A stretch of 62,440 bases of DNA from Gnetum montanum (GCA_015680685.1 MNCI01013643.1:35038-97477), one strand, 5' to 3'. Shown: positions 45,645 to 57,919, numbered from the stretch's first letter. Notes: generated by a model not told the origin, from the letters alone. A program made the numbers and translations.

Positions 45645-48492
45645 ATGGCACCTAAAATGAGGCATCTAAGGGGAGAAGGACCATCCCAACCAAGGGAAAA
45701 GTGACCTAGAATTGGAAGAGGATGAGGTGTACAACCTTAAGAGCATGTAGAGGGCTCACACATAACTGGCCCCTTTCGTGAAGGACCTAACATGGAATCT
45801 ATTCATCAAATTCCTAAAAAGGATATTCTTAGCAAATAATCATGAAGGGACAAGACTCCAGAGGTAGCACCATGACTTGAGGTCACATTGACCCAGGTCT
45901 ATATTGATGCTATTAAGTCAAGGGAGCTGCAGTGGATGGTCCTTCAAGAGTTGAACTTTGGACCATTTTTAGAAAATGCACCAAACAAAGTCAAAACTCA
46001 ACTACAAAGTTCTCCTATTTGGCTAGTCATCAAATCTAGTGGTGAATGGTACCTAGGAGTAACTTATCTTTTTTGGACGAATTGGCAACCAAGGTCCAGA
46101 GTAAAAATCAAGGACATTCATGTATCTTAATTTGTAGAAGCAGTCGTACAAGCTCTTTGGTTGCCAGAGATCAGAGTTGACATGGTGGAGATCCCCAAAC
46201 AAGCAAATCCCAAAGTAAAAGGGAAGTGGATCAGGCAGTGCTATGGGGTAGAACTTAAGAAGTTTGGTACACTAACCACTGCATAGAGGATTTACTCAAA
46301 ACTTGCATCTTACCACTTGAATCCAATGGTAAGACCCAGTAAGATCACTACCTTCTCTGCTCGTGCATGTGCCACTCTAAGTGGGAAGTTCCCCATTAAA
46401 CTTCCACAGTTACTTTTCCTTAAAATTGAGAAAATATTTGAAAATGAACGTGGAAGGTGAGCTCTACCCTTTCCCTGCCTAATCAGAAAGTTGTGTAAAC
46501 AAGCAGGGATAGCATGATATGCCAATGATACACTTTGTCATGTCCTAATTACCTCGTGGCATGAGATGATGAAAGATAAGACTCCTACCACAACATAATG
46601 AAGGGAAGAACAATAACCACCTCCACCACCTGCATAAACAACAAGGTCAGGCTCACAAATGATCGTAGAACACATATGCGAGATCCGACAATTGCTCTTG
46701 ATTCAACAGGACCAATTAGGCAGAATTGGTGGTGGAGAAGGCCCTTCAGTTTATCACCCTGCAATGAGCCATCTTGAACAAGTTGCTCGATCGATGATTC
46801 TATTAGAGAGAGCTGGGCCAATGTTTTCTATTACACGAACACAAGTGCCTACAAGAACAGACCCTAGTGTTCAAGAAATGATGTTCACCGAACAACTATT
46901 TCTGAAAATTTTAGGAAAGGCTGCTACTTTCTCAATGTGCTTGGAGGATGGAAAGGGGGCGACTGTCCTGGTAATGCAATACCAGGGACAAGAAGTTGTA
47001 GCAGAAGTGGTTGCTCACAAAATTTCTATGGTCCTTAATGCTCTTGTGGTGCCTTTGCTAGATGTACATGGTCTTGGGGATGTACAGACAACTGTAGGAG
47101 CTCAACGTAGCAGAATCAATGTGGCCCAACATGAAGAATTATTGGACTGACTGGTAGGAACTAGGCAACCACTTCTGGATGTTTTTGATCTTCTGAACAA
47201 CATCATTACAACTCAGTTAGAGCTACTCTCAACAAGGGGTAAGTGCCTCATCTTGGAGGGGAAAATTGAAGTAGCCCAGGCCAATCATCAATGCTTAGCT
47301 ATGGAAGTTGCCCAACTAAGGGCCCAACTTGCTGATCCAGCTCTCATCAACCATGAACTCACCAAGGATGAAGCTTTTCAACAACTTCAAACTAAACTTT
47401 AGATGGTTGAGAATGAGTGAGAGTCAGCAATCTTTGACAAGTCCTTAACAAATGCTCATTCTTACCATCTCAACAAGGACTTGGCAGAGATTTGCTAGGA
47501 AAATGTTAGGTTGTCTGTAGAAGTTAATTTCTTGCACAATGTCGGTGTTGAAAATTAACACATGAAAGATTTTATCCATCAATAGCAAGAGGAGCTAGTC
47601 AGGGTAAACAATGATGTAAGGAGATTGGTGGCTGAAAATCATAATTTTTCCATGAAGGAAGTTCGAGCCTTGCGACAAAAATTAGCTATTGAAATCATGC
47701 TTGGAAAAATGAGGCCCTTAAGTTTAAATGAGTAAAAAATCACTATAGGGACCAAGTGGGATTGCAAAAGGAAGTAATGAAAAAAATATTTAAGTTGCAA
47801 AGGCTAAGATGAACGAAGCACTCCAACAGCTTAGGGAAGGAGGTGAGGTGTGGCAACCCATCTTCGATGGATTGAATCCCTATAACCAAGTTGAGATCAA
47901 TCTCAAAGAGCTGTAGATTGAAGAGATGATAGAATACATGGAATTAGCCAATCTTCGTTATGCAAACCTAGCTATGCTAATAGCTGGAAGGCCATAGGCA
48001 GACCTAGAGAAGCAAGTGGCTACCTTGTATTCTTTATACCAGGACGAGTTCCAACCACATAAAGAAACAAAACAAAAGTTAGAAACAAAAAATGTGGAAC
48101 TCAAAGTTCTTTGCACCCATTTTTAAGGAAAATATGCAGTTGTAGAGAACTTGGCCTGATGAATGAATGACTACCAGTAGCTGCAGACATTGATATGAGG
48201 ATTCAATATCGAATAGAAATAGTTTGCTTCTTGGTTTTTCAATTTGAAGAAACTTTTTCTTGCACTTCCATGTCCTTGGGATGTTCCTATTTTGGCACAC
48301 ATTGGCGAAGCTACATGGACAATGAATGATCCTAGAATCAAAGAGGATAAGATGAGGGCATATTTGGAGGCTTTTCGATTACCTCTAGAAGTTGTAGCAT
48401 CTGCAAGACAACCATCATCAACGGCTCAACTGCCAGATGCACCAAAAGCTGGTGAAGGCCTGTCAGAACCACCGCCACTAGGGATTGTGTGA
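45645..48492 (+). pseudogene. Element E third ORF (3' ORF, about 950 codons)
   Basis: Starts at ATG 45645 (MAPKMRHLRGEG). Block 1, 45888-46130, has LQELNFGPFLENAPNKVK and SGEWYLGV. Block 2, about 46290-46515, runs from SKLASYHLNP through IEKIFENER and LPFPCLIRKLCKQAGI. This spacing and ending remind me of the putative plant transposon protein domain found in Athila-type 3' ORFs (assignment from memory). 46659-47150 is one open stretch, with EICEIRQLL-type heptads and a later Val/Gln-rich part. Then Glu/Gln/Leu-rich coiled coil reaches about 48150, and the tail 48244-48492 has ALPCPWDVP. No signal peptide or membrane helix was noticed. Function unknown; broken by stops. Confidence 0.75.
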
Positions 48493-48716
48493 CCTTCTCT
48501 AGCAACTTCAACATTTTCGACAGGGTGGAGAATCCATTGCTTTCAGGATGTTCAATTTCACTATCTATGAACACGACAATTTTGTAATTTTTTTCTGTAC
48601 ACTCAAGCACTTGGTATATTAATAGAGTCAGTGTTTATGTAGTTGTGTTTTGTCATGTGTGTTGTTAATAACTTCATACCTTTGAAATTGTAACAAACTC
48701 AAGGACAAGTTTCCAT

Positions 48717-48731
48717 GTAGTCGTGGGGGTA
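48717..48731 (+). other. Element E polypurine tract
   Basis: GTAGTCGTGGGGGTA directly before the 3' LTR. Confidence 0.85.
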
Positions 48732-49624
48732 TGATGAAGTGTTCCGTTGATACGTCAAATGGGCCACGTTAATGGAGTCTCGTTGACACGACCACAGTGA
48801 CATGACCATATTGATGTATCCATCCATGCGTTAATGCAACCTCGTTAACACAGGGTCTATCTTCCACTATAAATATGCATGCACCCACAACATTTATGAC
48901 ATCTTTTTGAGATAGTTGTAGCAAAGCTCTTGCAATTTTTTCTTGTGAAAGTTAGGATATTTTCCAAGTTCCTGTAGTAGGAGTGAGAAGGGTGTACGGC
49001 TCTTTATTCGAGCGCTAATGTTCCTGAGCCCATTGGTGTGACCAGCAATAAAGATGAGCTTTTTGAACATTCATTGCATCATTTGGATTTAACTACTCAA
49101 GCATTTAAACATGTTAATGTTTTAACATTTTAATCATTCCAAAAGTCTTTATTATTATCATTTTACGGTTCCATCCTTTTCATTGTTATAAGAACCAAGG
49201 CACAACCATCTTGAACATATACCTGACACTTGGCAACCTAGTGACACTTACCATCTAGTAACCTAGTAGTGGTTAGGACATGCTCAGGATGTGCATGGAA
49301 GATGGGACTGATTGTTTATTCTAGGGATAATTAAGCGATAGAGTAGAGAAATCAAAAAATTACATAGCCTTTCATTTCCCACACTAGAAGAACCAGACCT
49401 TAAAGATAAAAAGAAAACTGATAAAAATCATCTACCTCAATCTCACTCAACCATCGCTTAGAATATCACAAGTTAGGTTGGGAAGACAATGATTGTTCTA
49501 ACTAAGGTTTTGCTAGCTAGTGTTCTATGTACATAAGTTCTTGCAGTCTTTGGAATTCGACCGAGTTGGACGTGAACACTCGTGATTCGTATGGTTGGAT
49601 GTAAGGGTACCTCACCGCTTATCA
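48732..49624 (+). repeat. Element E 3' LTR (893 bp)
   Basis: Starts TGATGAAGTGTTCC and ends CGCTTATCA, followed by AAGCT. TATAAATA lies at 48868-48875 and AATAAAGATG near 49047. Colinear with 29606-30509. Confidence 0.93.
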
Positions 49625-49629
49625 AAGCT
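49625..49629 (+). other. Target-site duplication of element E, right copy (AAGCT)
   Basis: Same five bases as 29601-29605. Confidence 0.9.
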
Positions 49630-50340
49630 TCTAGCCTCTATGGTTTGAATAGAAAGAGGAAAAATAATATTGAAAAATTAATTTCTAATCTTGAAAATTT
49701 ATTTAAAGTTGATAACAATTTGCATAAATATTTTTCAAATATTTTTTGGAAAAATGACATATATGTATTTCCTTTTAATTCTAAAGTTACTTATGAGATT
49801 ATTACAAAGAATGATTTTATTCACAAAAAATTCAATAAGGCCTAGAAAACACAATTATCATCTCACTTTCGAATGAGGAAAATGAAATATATTTGGAGAC
49901 CTACTATATTTCCTAAAATTTATATTTTTTATGGTCTCTTATTTATTAGGGTCTTCATATTAGCACTTGTCTTAAACATACGAAAATTCTTTTTATTCAA
50001 TGTCCTCTTTGTAGAAGTGAAGACTCATTTTCTCATGCTTTTTAAAAGTGTATTGTTGTTGAGGATGCTTAAAAATGGACATTTAGAATTTGTAACAATT
50101 TTCAACCAAGCATTAGTGAAGTCATTCTTGGTGATCAACTTGTTTTTTCTACTTCATTTTTTTGCATTTGAAATTGTCTTCAACCAAATTTGTGGCATTT
50201 CTCGACTAAAAAATGTTTGTGAATATTTTATTGGAAACCTCTATCTAGCTTGTAACCTAAGACTTTTGGCCCACAAACATTATTCTCCATGAAGAGGAAA
50301 ATAAATTAACCTTTCTTATTTGAGGAGTTTTGACTCCTAC
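49625..50340 (+). mobile_element. L1-type LINE, 3' part of ORF2 (continues 28560-29605)
   Basis: Downstream half of the LINE split by E. KYIWRPTIFPKI (about 49885-49920) is the W-x-PKI-F-W block. The zinc-binding region reads CPLCRSEDSFSHAF-KC at 50001-50054 (C-x2-C-x7-H-x4-C), typical of the RT-associated zinc-binding domain of plant L1 elements. The frame then decays. An AATAAATAATAAAG stretch near 50527 may be its poly(A) signal. Confidence 0.75.
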
Positions 50341-50690
50341 ATTTTGATATAGAGAGCCTAAAATACGCAAGGAAATGTCAGAAGAGGGACATAGGACAAA
50401 ATGTGGACCAATTCTGTACAAGATGGACCCTCTAAACTTGAATAATAATTTCTTTATATTTTGTATTTTTGTAAAATAGAAACCTTGTACATTTCTTAGA
50501 TATTTAAGCCATGTACCTATTTTGTGAATAAATAATAAAGTATGATAGATATAAATTTTTTGTCCATGTTGTTGGGATTATGAGATTGCAAGGAACATTT
50601 TTCATTTTGGTGTGTGTTGTACGTTCGAGAAGATTTAATACCATTTATTATATATTAATATTTTAAAATTTAATTGAGTAAACTTAAAAT
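50341..50690. other. LINE 3' flank, no gene seen
   Basis: AT-rich DNA up to the gap, with a possible poly(A) signal near 50527-50540. Confidence 0.4.
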
Positions 50691-51565
50691 NNNNNNNNNN
50701 NNNNNNNNNNNNNNNNNNNNNNNNNNNNNNNNNNNNNNNNNNNNNNNNNNNNNNNNNNNNNNNNNNNNNNNNNNNNNNNNNNNNNNNNNNNNNNNNNNNN
50801 NNNNNNNNNNNNNNNNNNNNNNNNNNNNNNNNNNNNNNNNNNNNNNNNNNNNNNNNNNNNNNNNNNNNNNNNNNNNNNNNNNNNNNNNNNNNNNNNNNNN
50901 NNNNNNNNNNNNNNNNNNNNNNNNNNNNNNNNNNNNNNNNNNNNNNNNNNNNNNNNNNNNNNNNNNNNNNNNNNNNNNNNNNNNNNNNNNNNNNNNNNNN
51001 NNNNNNNNNNNNNNNNNNNNNNNNNNNNNNNNNNNNNNNNNNNNNNNNNNNNNNNNNNNNNNNNNNNNNNNNNNNNNNNNNNNNNNNNNNNNNNNNNNNN
51101 NNNNNNNNNNNNNNNNNNNNNNNNNNNNNNNNNNNNNNNNNNNNNNNNNNNNNNNNNNNNNNNNNNNNNNNNNNNNNNNNNNNNNNNNNNNNNNNNNNNN
51201 NNNNNNNNNNNNNNNNNNNNNNNNNNNNNNNNNNNNNNNNNNNNNNNNNNNNNNNNNNNNNNNNNNNNNNNNNNNNNNNNNNNNNNNNNNNNNNNNNNNN
51301 NNNNNNNNNNNNNNNNNNNNNNNNNNNNNNNNNNNNNNNNNNNNNNNNNNNNNNNNNNNNNNNNNNNNNNNNNNNNNNNNNNNNNNNNNNNNNNNNNNNN
51401 NNNNNNNNNNNNNNNNNNNNNNNNNNNNNNNNNNNNNNNNNNNNNNNNNNNNNNNNNNNNNNNNNNNNNNNNNNNNNNNNNNNNNNNNNNNNNNNNNNNN
51501 NNNNNNNNNNNNNNNNNNNNNNNNNNNNNNNNNNNNNNNNNNNNNNNNNNNNNNNNNNNNNNNNN
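50691..51565. other. Assembly gap (875 N)
   Basis: Unsequenced; ORFs spanning it are artefacts. Confidence 0.97.
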
Positions 51566-51974
51566 GTTAACATCATTTTTTAAAAAATCATCTCGGCCAA
51601 TATATATATATATATCTAAGCTAGTGTGTAATTGTTGCAAAAACACATGTTTGCATTGCAAACATCAAATTAACTAGGAAAAAAGCCACCAATCTATTTA
51701 TAGAGAATGTAGATAGATAATCAAAGAAAGCATTAATATTACAATTTCTCTCCTATATAAGACAATGTGAAAGCACTCATTAGCTCATAACTATATGTGT
51801 TTAATGAAAAACTCATAACCAACTCAACTATGTTCACATATTCTATCCTCTATATGTATATTGCTTTGAATTTTAGAGAAATACAAGAGTTTTAACCTCT
51901 TAATAAGTAAGATGGGAAACAAATTAGAAAATCAAGGAGATACTATAATGTTATATGTTAAGGTGTTTAAGTAG
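51566..51974. other. No gene seen; contains a (TA)n microsatellite
   Basis: AT-rich DNA with (TA)n at about 51599-51615. Confidence 0.6.
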
Positions 51975-52550
51975 TATATGACCAAAAATGGTCCTCAAGG
52001 CCTTCGAAGGTTGAAAATGTGTTTTATGATGATATTTTTTTGGGTGTTTTGGCAATCTTGGCAATCTCCACGAGCCTCTTTGAGTTCTCAACATCATCTT
52101 GGCAAAATTCAACATTAGTTTGGAGGTCGAATGGGACCTTGAAAGTTCAAAAAATTTCAACTTTGGATAAGGTTGATAATTTTAACTAAGTATTGGTGAC
52201 AATGATGTTGACATTAATGTCACCACTTTCAAACCTTGCTAAGTGGCATCAATCACCTTCACCATCAACATACAACCTTGACCCTAGGCTTCTTGCACAT
52301 CTTAGCAACATTCAGCATTAATTCAAAGGCAAATCAAGTTCTCAAAGGCTCAAAATCTGAACATATGCAAAATATCAAAAAATTTTCCAAGTATGGTTGA
52401 TGATGACACTAATGTTAGCATCAAGTGTCAGCATTGGTACTTTCAATGTTTGTAAAATAACATCGTCAACCATTAGGCTTTACACTTAGCACTTTCTTCT
52501 AGCTTCTTGGATTCCTCAGCATCATCTCAACATCATTTGATGTTCGTTAT
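51975..52550. repeat. Degenerate tandem repeat, period about 213 bp
   Basis: CTCAACATCATCTTGG (52087), CTTAGCAACATTCAGC (52301) and CCTCAGCATCATCTCA (52513) are equivalent points of about three diverged units. Flanking phrases (TTGAAAGTTCAAAAAATTTC and TCAAAAAATTTTCC) keep the same register. The array stops exactly at the G LTR. Confidence 0.5.
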
Positions 52551-53481
52551 TGATGAATCATGGTTAACCAGGCCCCATATACTAGGCCCCTACACTCAAC
52601 CATACGAATACGATCGTTTCACGCATGATCCGGTCGAACTTCACAGACGGGCTATTTGTGGTATCTAGATAGTTACTCATTGATCATAGTTCGTTGTCTT
52701 CCCACATAGACTAGTATTTGCTTTGTCATGTATGGTTTAGTCTAGAGTAAGGTGTATGATATATTTCTAAACTAATGCTACTCCTAGAGGCGATGGAAAA
52801 TAACTTCAATTAAGCTAGGAGGAAAAGGGAGAGAGAATCTAAGCTAGCCTAAGTGCAATGAACATCCGTTCCTTAATCATTTGTACACATCTTGGACCTC
52901 ATGCATGACTACTATTGGGATTACCAAGCGTATATTACTTGAGCGCTCCTAGATTTGCTATTGGGATACCAAGTAGTCACACTTAAATGCTTGTGATTAA
53001 GTTGTACTCATTCCACGTTTAACAACAAGAATAGTAAATGATGATAAAGAAATATTAACTAAGAAAATAATAAATAAAAATAACAATTAAACAATTAAAA
53101 CTAAGTGAATGCTACAATGATGGAGTAATCTTGATCTTTATTACCAATCATGTGCATGTCCAAGTACATCACACTTGAATAAAGGTTCTGTACAATTACA
53201 AGCATCACACTATGAGCATGGAATTGGAAAAATAGTCTAACTCCTATGGAAAAAAATTTCAAGAGCTTTGCTACAACTACTCAAAAAGATGCCTAAGTGC
53301 GATGGGTGTGCACTTATTTATAGCTAGAAATAGACACTGCGTTAACGAGGTGGCGTAAAATGCATTGATGGATGCATCGACGGGGCTGCATATACGGGGC
53401 CTAGTAAATGAGGCCTAGTATATGGAGCGTGGCTAGTATACGGTGTCTAGTATATGGGGCTTGGTTAACCACAATTCATCA
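52551..53481 (-). repeat. Element G 3' LTR (931 bp) with inverted-repeat ends
   Basis: On the minus strand the LTR starts at 53481 (TGATGAATTGTGGTTAACCA). Its far end should read GGGTACC...CATCA, but from about 52588 down to 52551 it reads as an inverted copy of its own start, TGATGAATCATGGTTAACCA on the plus strand. U3 has 15-16 bp repeats around CTAGTATATGGGG (53395-53470) instead of GATATC palindromes. A TATA box lies near 53319 and an AATAAAGATC signal near 53136. The rest matches the B LTR. Confidence 0.85.
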
Positions 53482-53494
53482 TACCCCCACGACT
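53482..53494 (-). other. Element G polypurine tract
   Basis: Reverse strand AGTCGTGGGGGTA immediately before the LTR start. Confidence 0.82.
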
Positions 53495-53639
53495 AAATAA
53501 CAACTCGTCCTCGAGTTAAAGAAAGTGAGGAACAAGCTCAATTGATTACACAGTTGATAGGTATGGATTATTAATTGACCAGAAATTTATTCATGCTATA
53601 GAAAATATGACAAAAAAAATTGGGACACAGACATAGAAT

Positions 53640-54099
53640 TACAAAACTTTCTTGGAACTCATGTGGTTCCTAGTGGTAGTGGCTCCTCCATGGATTCCTA
53701 TCCTTTGTCCTGCACTTCAGGCTTTTGAGATTGATACCATTGAAGAAGCACTTGATGTTTCTTCTCTTCTATTTGAGAATTATGAGGTGTCCATGTTGAT
53801 GTTCCCATGTTTGATGGAGTCGACACTATCCATGAACTTGGTAACTACGGGAACACTTGATTGGGCTTAACATGCTATGCTGCAAATAGCTATTGTTCCT
53901 CTTCATAGGCTTGGGCCTTGAACTCTCCACCTTTTACTTGGCTAGATTGTGTAGTGATAGGAGTTCCTTGATGGATGCTGAATGATTGTGCCTCCTGCTC
54001 TACATGTTCTTCATGAGGTCCTTGGCCTCTGCCTCCCCTTGGGCATTCAGTTGAACCTTGAGAAATTCCTACTTATTTTCTTCTTTTAGGGGCCCTCTA
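53640..54099 (-). pseudogene. Element G third-ORF remnant (head fused to tail)
   Basis: On the minus strand GTGATTATAG is followed by AGGGCCCCTAAAAGAAG, where the ATG of the third ORF has become AGG. The head (EEHVEQEAQSFSIHQGT) then joins the tail (QAYEEE-LFAA-HVKPNQVF, LPSSW) with the middle missing, exactly as in D. A short acidic and Pro-rich end follows. Non-coding now. Confidence 0.7.
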
Positions 54100-55516
54100 T
54101 AATCACATAAAAATCAATTGTAAGTAAGGTTATTGAAAGAAGTTCAATTATTTCATACCTTACTTCTTGCCTTTAGTAATTTTTGAATTCTTTTCTTAAA
54201 GTGATTTTAGAGTTAGAAAGTTTTTCAAGGAAGTCGCCCTAAGAGTTTAATGTCAGATCTAGTTTGTTTAGGTGACACATTGAAGGACACGTAATGGTTT
54301 TGAGGAAAATTTGATAAAATGATGACAAAGGAAAGAATAGATTTGGCAATGAAGTACTCGGAGGGTGTAAAATAATGTAGTGGTGTGTAACAAGTACAAA
54401 TTACAAAAGTCATGCAAGTGGGTCCTTCCCAAAGCAGGTTCCAACCTATAAGGCCCTTGCATAACCACACCTTAAAATGTCCAATCCACACTGGTTCCAC
54501 AAAACACACACATGTAGAACCACCATGATGAGGTATGAATTCAATGCTACAGATGATACAAGTCACAAATACATGGACAACAAGATGAGGTGAATTGTAG
54601 AAGGGATTGTAGAGATTTGGACATGAGGTAACTGACCTAGGGTACAATGAATCTTGAGTGTAGGACGTGAATAATGTGGCATTAGCTCATCACTCCAAAA
54701 TTAGGACCAAGTCCATTCCTTCAATTAGTGACATTGTCTTGCTTCATACAATGATGTACAACCATAAGAGAACCATGACAGCAAGCATACGATCACTTGG
54801 AATTTTTCACAAAGGAGGAGTCATTTGAATTTTTTTATGGCACACATGTTTTTTTCTCTATTTTTCTATTTTTTTTGTGTGGCCGCTTTGGCACACACTT
54901 CTTTCATTTTTTGAATGTTTAATCTAGAGAAGCTACCTACCTTCAGGCATGGGTGCATGTCTTTCTATTGGAACCCCCTAGAATAGCATTGAGATTCCGT
55001 GATTGAGTGCCTTTTTATTACTCTTACTTCCATTTTTCGCTAGATCTACAGGGATCTTAGTACAACCAAGCTGCATGATGGCACCTACAGATGTTACCAA
55101 AGAGAGTCTACAAGTTCCCTTGATGTCACACCCTAGCCATTCCCTCTTAGTCCATCATTTTTCACTCTGGGCATAATGAGCACAAAATTACTTTTAAGTT
55201 TCATGATGACAAGAATATCATCATACCTAGAGTAGAACCTCTTATTAATAGAATGGTTGGGTGGATGTGGTGGGTTTGCTATCCAAATAATTAATCACTC
55301 GAGACTTGATAGCATAAAATAACACCTCAACCAATGAGTCATATGAGTGTTTTCTTTGTAGATGAGATTACTCATAAAAAGATAAAAAGAGAAAAAGTTA
55401 AAACAATAAATTAAAAGGTAAAAAATTGGAAAAGAAAAAGCTAAAAAATTAAAGAAATGGAAAAACATTTATTAAGTTTGTGCTATTAGAATGGAGGATA
55501 CCCCCCCATAGCTAAA
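54100..55516 (-). other. Element G internal purine tract and conserved non-coding region
   Basis: Minus strand: TTTAGCTATGGGGGGGTAT at 55514-55496, a T-rich tract (55475-55370), GGTGTGACATCAAGGGAACT (about 55134-55115), TTTGGGAAGGACCCACTTGC (about 54434-54415), and AAGTAAGGTATGAAAT near 54168. Same order as D. No gene is seen. Confidence 0.6.
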
Positions 55517-57777
55517 TGGTTGAGCATGGCTAGTATTAATAAATGGAAGGTTAGGATCCTTGCATGTTGGAAATATTGGGACCTGGTCATACTTGCCCCA
55601 TTGGGGTTCACACACTTGATTAAAGTTGACAGAGTGGGGCAAGTTATAAGATGTGGTTAATTTATAAATAGTTGACCCACTATGGTACTTGCGATTGTAA
55701 GATATTATGCAAGGATCAACATGTCTCTCCATGTGGCAATATTCATTAGGCCCCATGGTTGTTGGAGTGTTGATTGGTGGCCTAGATAGAGTAATAGTAG
55801 GCATTGAGTTTGAGGAGGCAAATGCATCACAATGTTGAACTTGTGCTAAGTTGGAGGATGTAGTGGTTTTAGAACTATGTTGTCTCTTTCTATGGTCTTG
55901 TCTAAAGAAAGTATGCTTTCAAAATTCTGAAGGATTCCCACTACTATTGACAATAGCAACACAAGTAATGTTCATGGGTTGATGCTGTGGTGCAAAACCT
56001 TCTGGCACAACTAGTGGTAATGTAGAAGGGGATGAATATGAGAATATTGAGGTTGAGGAGAAGTGTAAGGCATGTGAGGTGGTGATCTTGTTGGAGAGGA
56101 CATGGGTGGAGAGTACTTAGGAGAATGATAAGGATGAGGTGAGGTAGAGGGTGCTAAACCCATTGGAAAAATAGGGTGTTGAACATAATAAGCATTTGGA
56201 GTTGGGACATATGAAGGGTATGGTCTAGTTGGTGGTGGCCTTCCCCACGACTAAGGTTTTTGCCACTATGGTTGGACACAGTATTTTTTTATGAGCTATG
56301 GATGTAACATTCCTTCCCAATGCTCATGTAAATGTGAAAAGATTGGGCATTGACCTTTGGGATGATTGTACAGGAAAATATTACATTGATACGTATGATT
56401 GGCAGTTGATTTTCTATCCTTATTTTCTTCAACCCTTCTTTCTGATTGTATAGTGATGTTCTGTTCTATTTCTTGGTTCATCATGGTTATTCCTCTAATA
56501 ATGTTGGCATATTCTCCACATCTTTCATGTACCCAGTCTGTCATCATATTGATATTTACCTCAATTTCATCTAGTGATTGTAGAATTGGCAAAGATGATT
56601 CCACCTCATTGAAGTGAGTTGATTTCTCCTCTTCATGGTTATGGACCCTTGTTAAGTTGAGATTTTAGTCTTGTTGAGAACTTTAAACATTATCCCATTT
56701 AGCTATTTCTCCTTCTTCTTTTGCCACCTGCTTAATAAGCTCTTGGAAGTGATGGGTTTGTAGCTTGTATAGTTGACCTCAGGCGTACATCCCTAGGGTC
56801 TCCCTTGTTTCATTATGAAGCCCATCCATGATGTGGTACATTAGCCTTTTGTCAGAGAATCCATGGCTTGGGAAATTGTTTAACAATGCATAATATCTTT
56901 CTAAGGCCCTGTCCAAGGGTTCATGTTATGCTTGTTTCCACTATTGGAAGTGTCTCCTCAATGCTGACACTCTCGCATAGGTTTGATATCTTTCATTAAA
57001 GAGTTCTACCATTGTCAGCGAACGTCAAATTGATTTTGATTTTAACGACCTATACTATACTTTTTTTTGGCCAACGAGTGTCAGAGGAAAGAGCTTAAGT
57101 TTTTACCATCCATTATCAATGTCATTCCATGCACAGGCATCATGGAAGGCTTGTAGATGATGTTGTGGATCTAAATCATAACCTCTTGAAAAATTGGGAA
57201 AGTTGTTTAAATCAAGCCTTGGTAGACGACTTTCTCTGCGATGCCTATAGCATATTCGAATAGCCTCTTATATAGGCATTAGGATATTAGTGGCTAGTAG
57301 GGGTTCATTGTCACTAAGTAGGTTGTGAGTTTGTGAGTTGAAATGATGTTGTCCCTATTCATGTTGGCGTTCTTGATTTTCTTTGTGAGCTCGATTCTTA
57401 GTTCTACGCTAATCCCTTGAAAGATAGTCATTCATGTCACAATCTAACATTGAAGGAGTATAGGAAGAGAAGGAACTATAAAACTTGTTATGACTTTTTT
57501 AAGTCTTCCAATCATCCCCAAGTAAGTTCTTGTTAGTTATTGAGAAGGTCCTAGGCGTTTCAAGCCTCCTCGTTCTATGGGATGTCTCATCCTCACTAGA
57601 GGTGTCAAAGTTGGATGTCGAGAGTTTTTGAGTATTATTGGGCTGTTCATGAATGTAGGGGACTCATGCATAAGGTTGAGTACTCCAAACATTATCTTTA
57701 TCATCATATATTTTTTTGGTTCTCCAAGGAATTGCCTCACTAATTGTTACATTGTCATAGCCTTGTGAGAGAGACAT
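55474..57777 (-). pseudogene. Element G gag
   Basis: Start at ATG 57777 (MSLSQGYDNVTISE), same as B. The gag core is at about 57230-56800 on the minus strand, nearly identical to 1-340. A segment ESSLPILQSLDEIEVNINMM (56604-56545) corresponds to the KTFPLQKL-TKVDQIW block of F. The knuckle region (about 56380-56340) reads CNIFLYNHPKGQC, with Phe for the second Cys. The Pro/Tyr/Gln tail reaches PFSYGG at 55500. No protease or pol follows. Confidence 0.8.
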
Positions 57778-57900
57778 GGTTGTAACTTTGTGTGCGATTT
57801 AATTGTAATTTTTATTATTATTATTTTTCTGAAAGATATATGATCAAGGCTTTGTTACAATGATATTATATGATTTAACTAATCTAAATAACTAGCATCA

Positions 57901-57919
57901 TCCCCAGAAATAGGGCTAA
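57901..57919 (-). other. Element G primer-binding site, decayed
   Basis: Minus strand TTAGCCCTATTTCTGGGGA, a worn tRNA-Asp type site, one base from the LTR end. Confidence 0.6.

Noticed and set aside
50635-51661. Long ORFs of about 300 codons on both strands
   Set aside because: They consist almost wholly of N-derived unknown residues over the 875-bp gap.
52551-53481. DNA transposon or MITE with 40-bp terminal inverted repeats
   Set aside because: The body is clearly an LTR with PPT, TATA and poly(A) signal, so the inverted ends are better explained as a chimeric LTR end.
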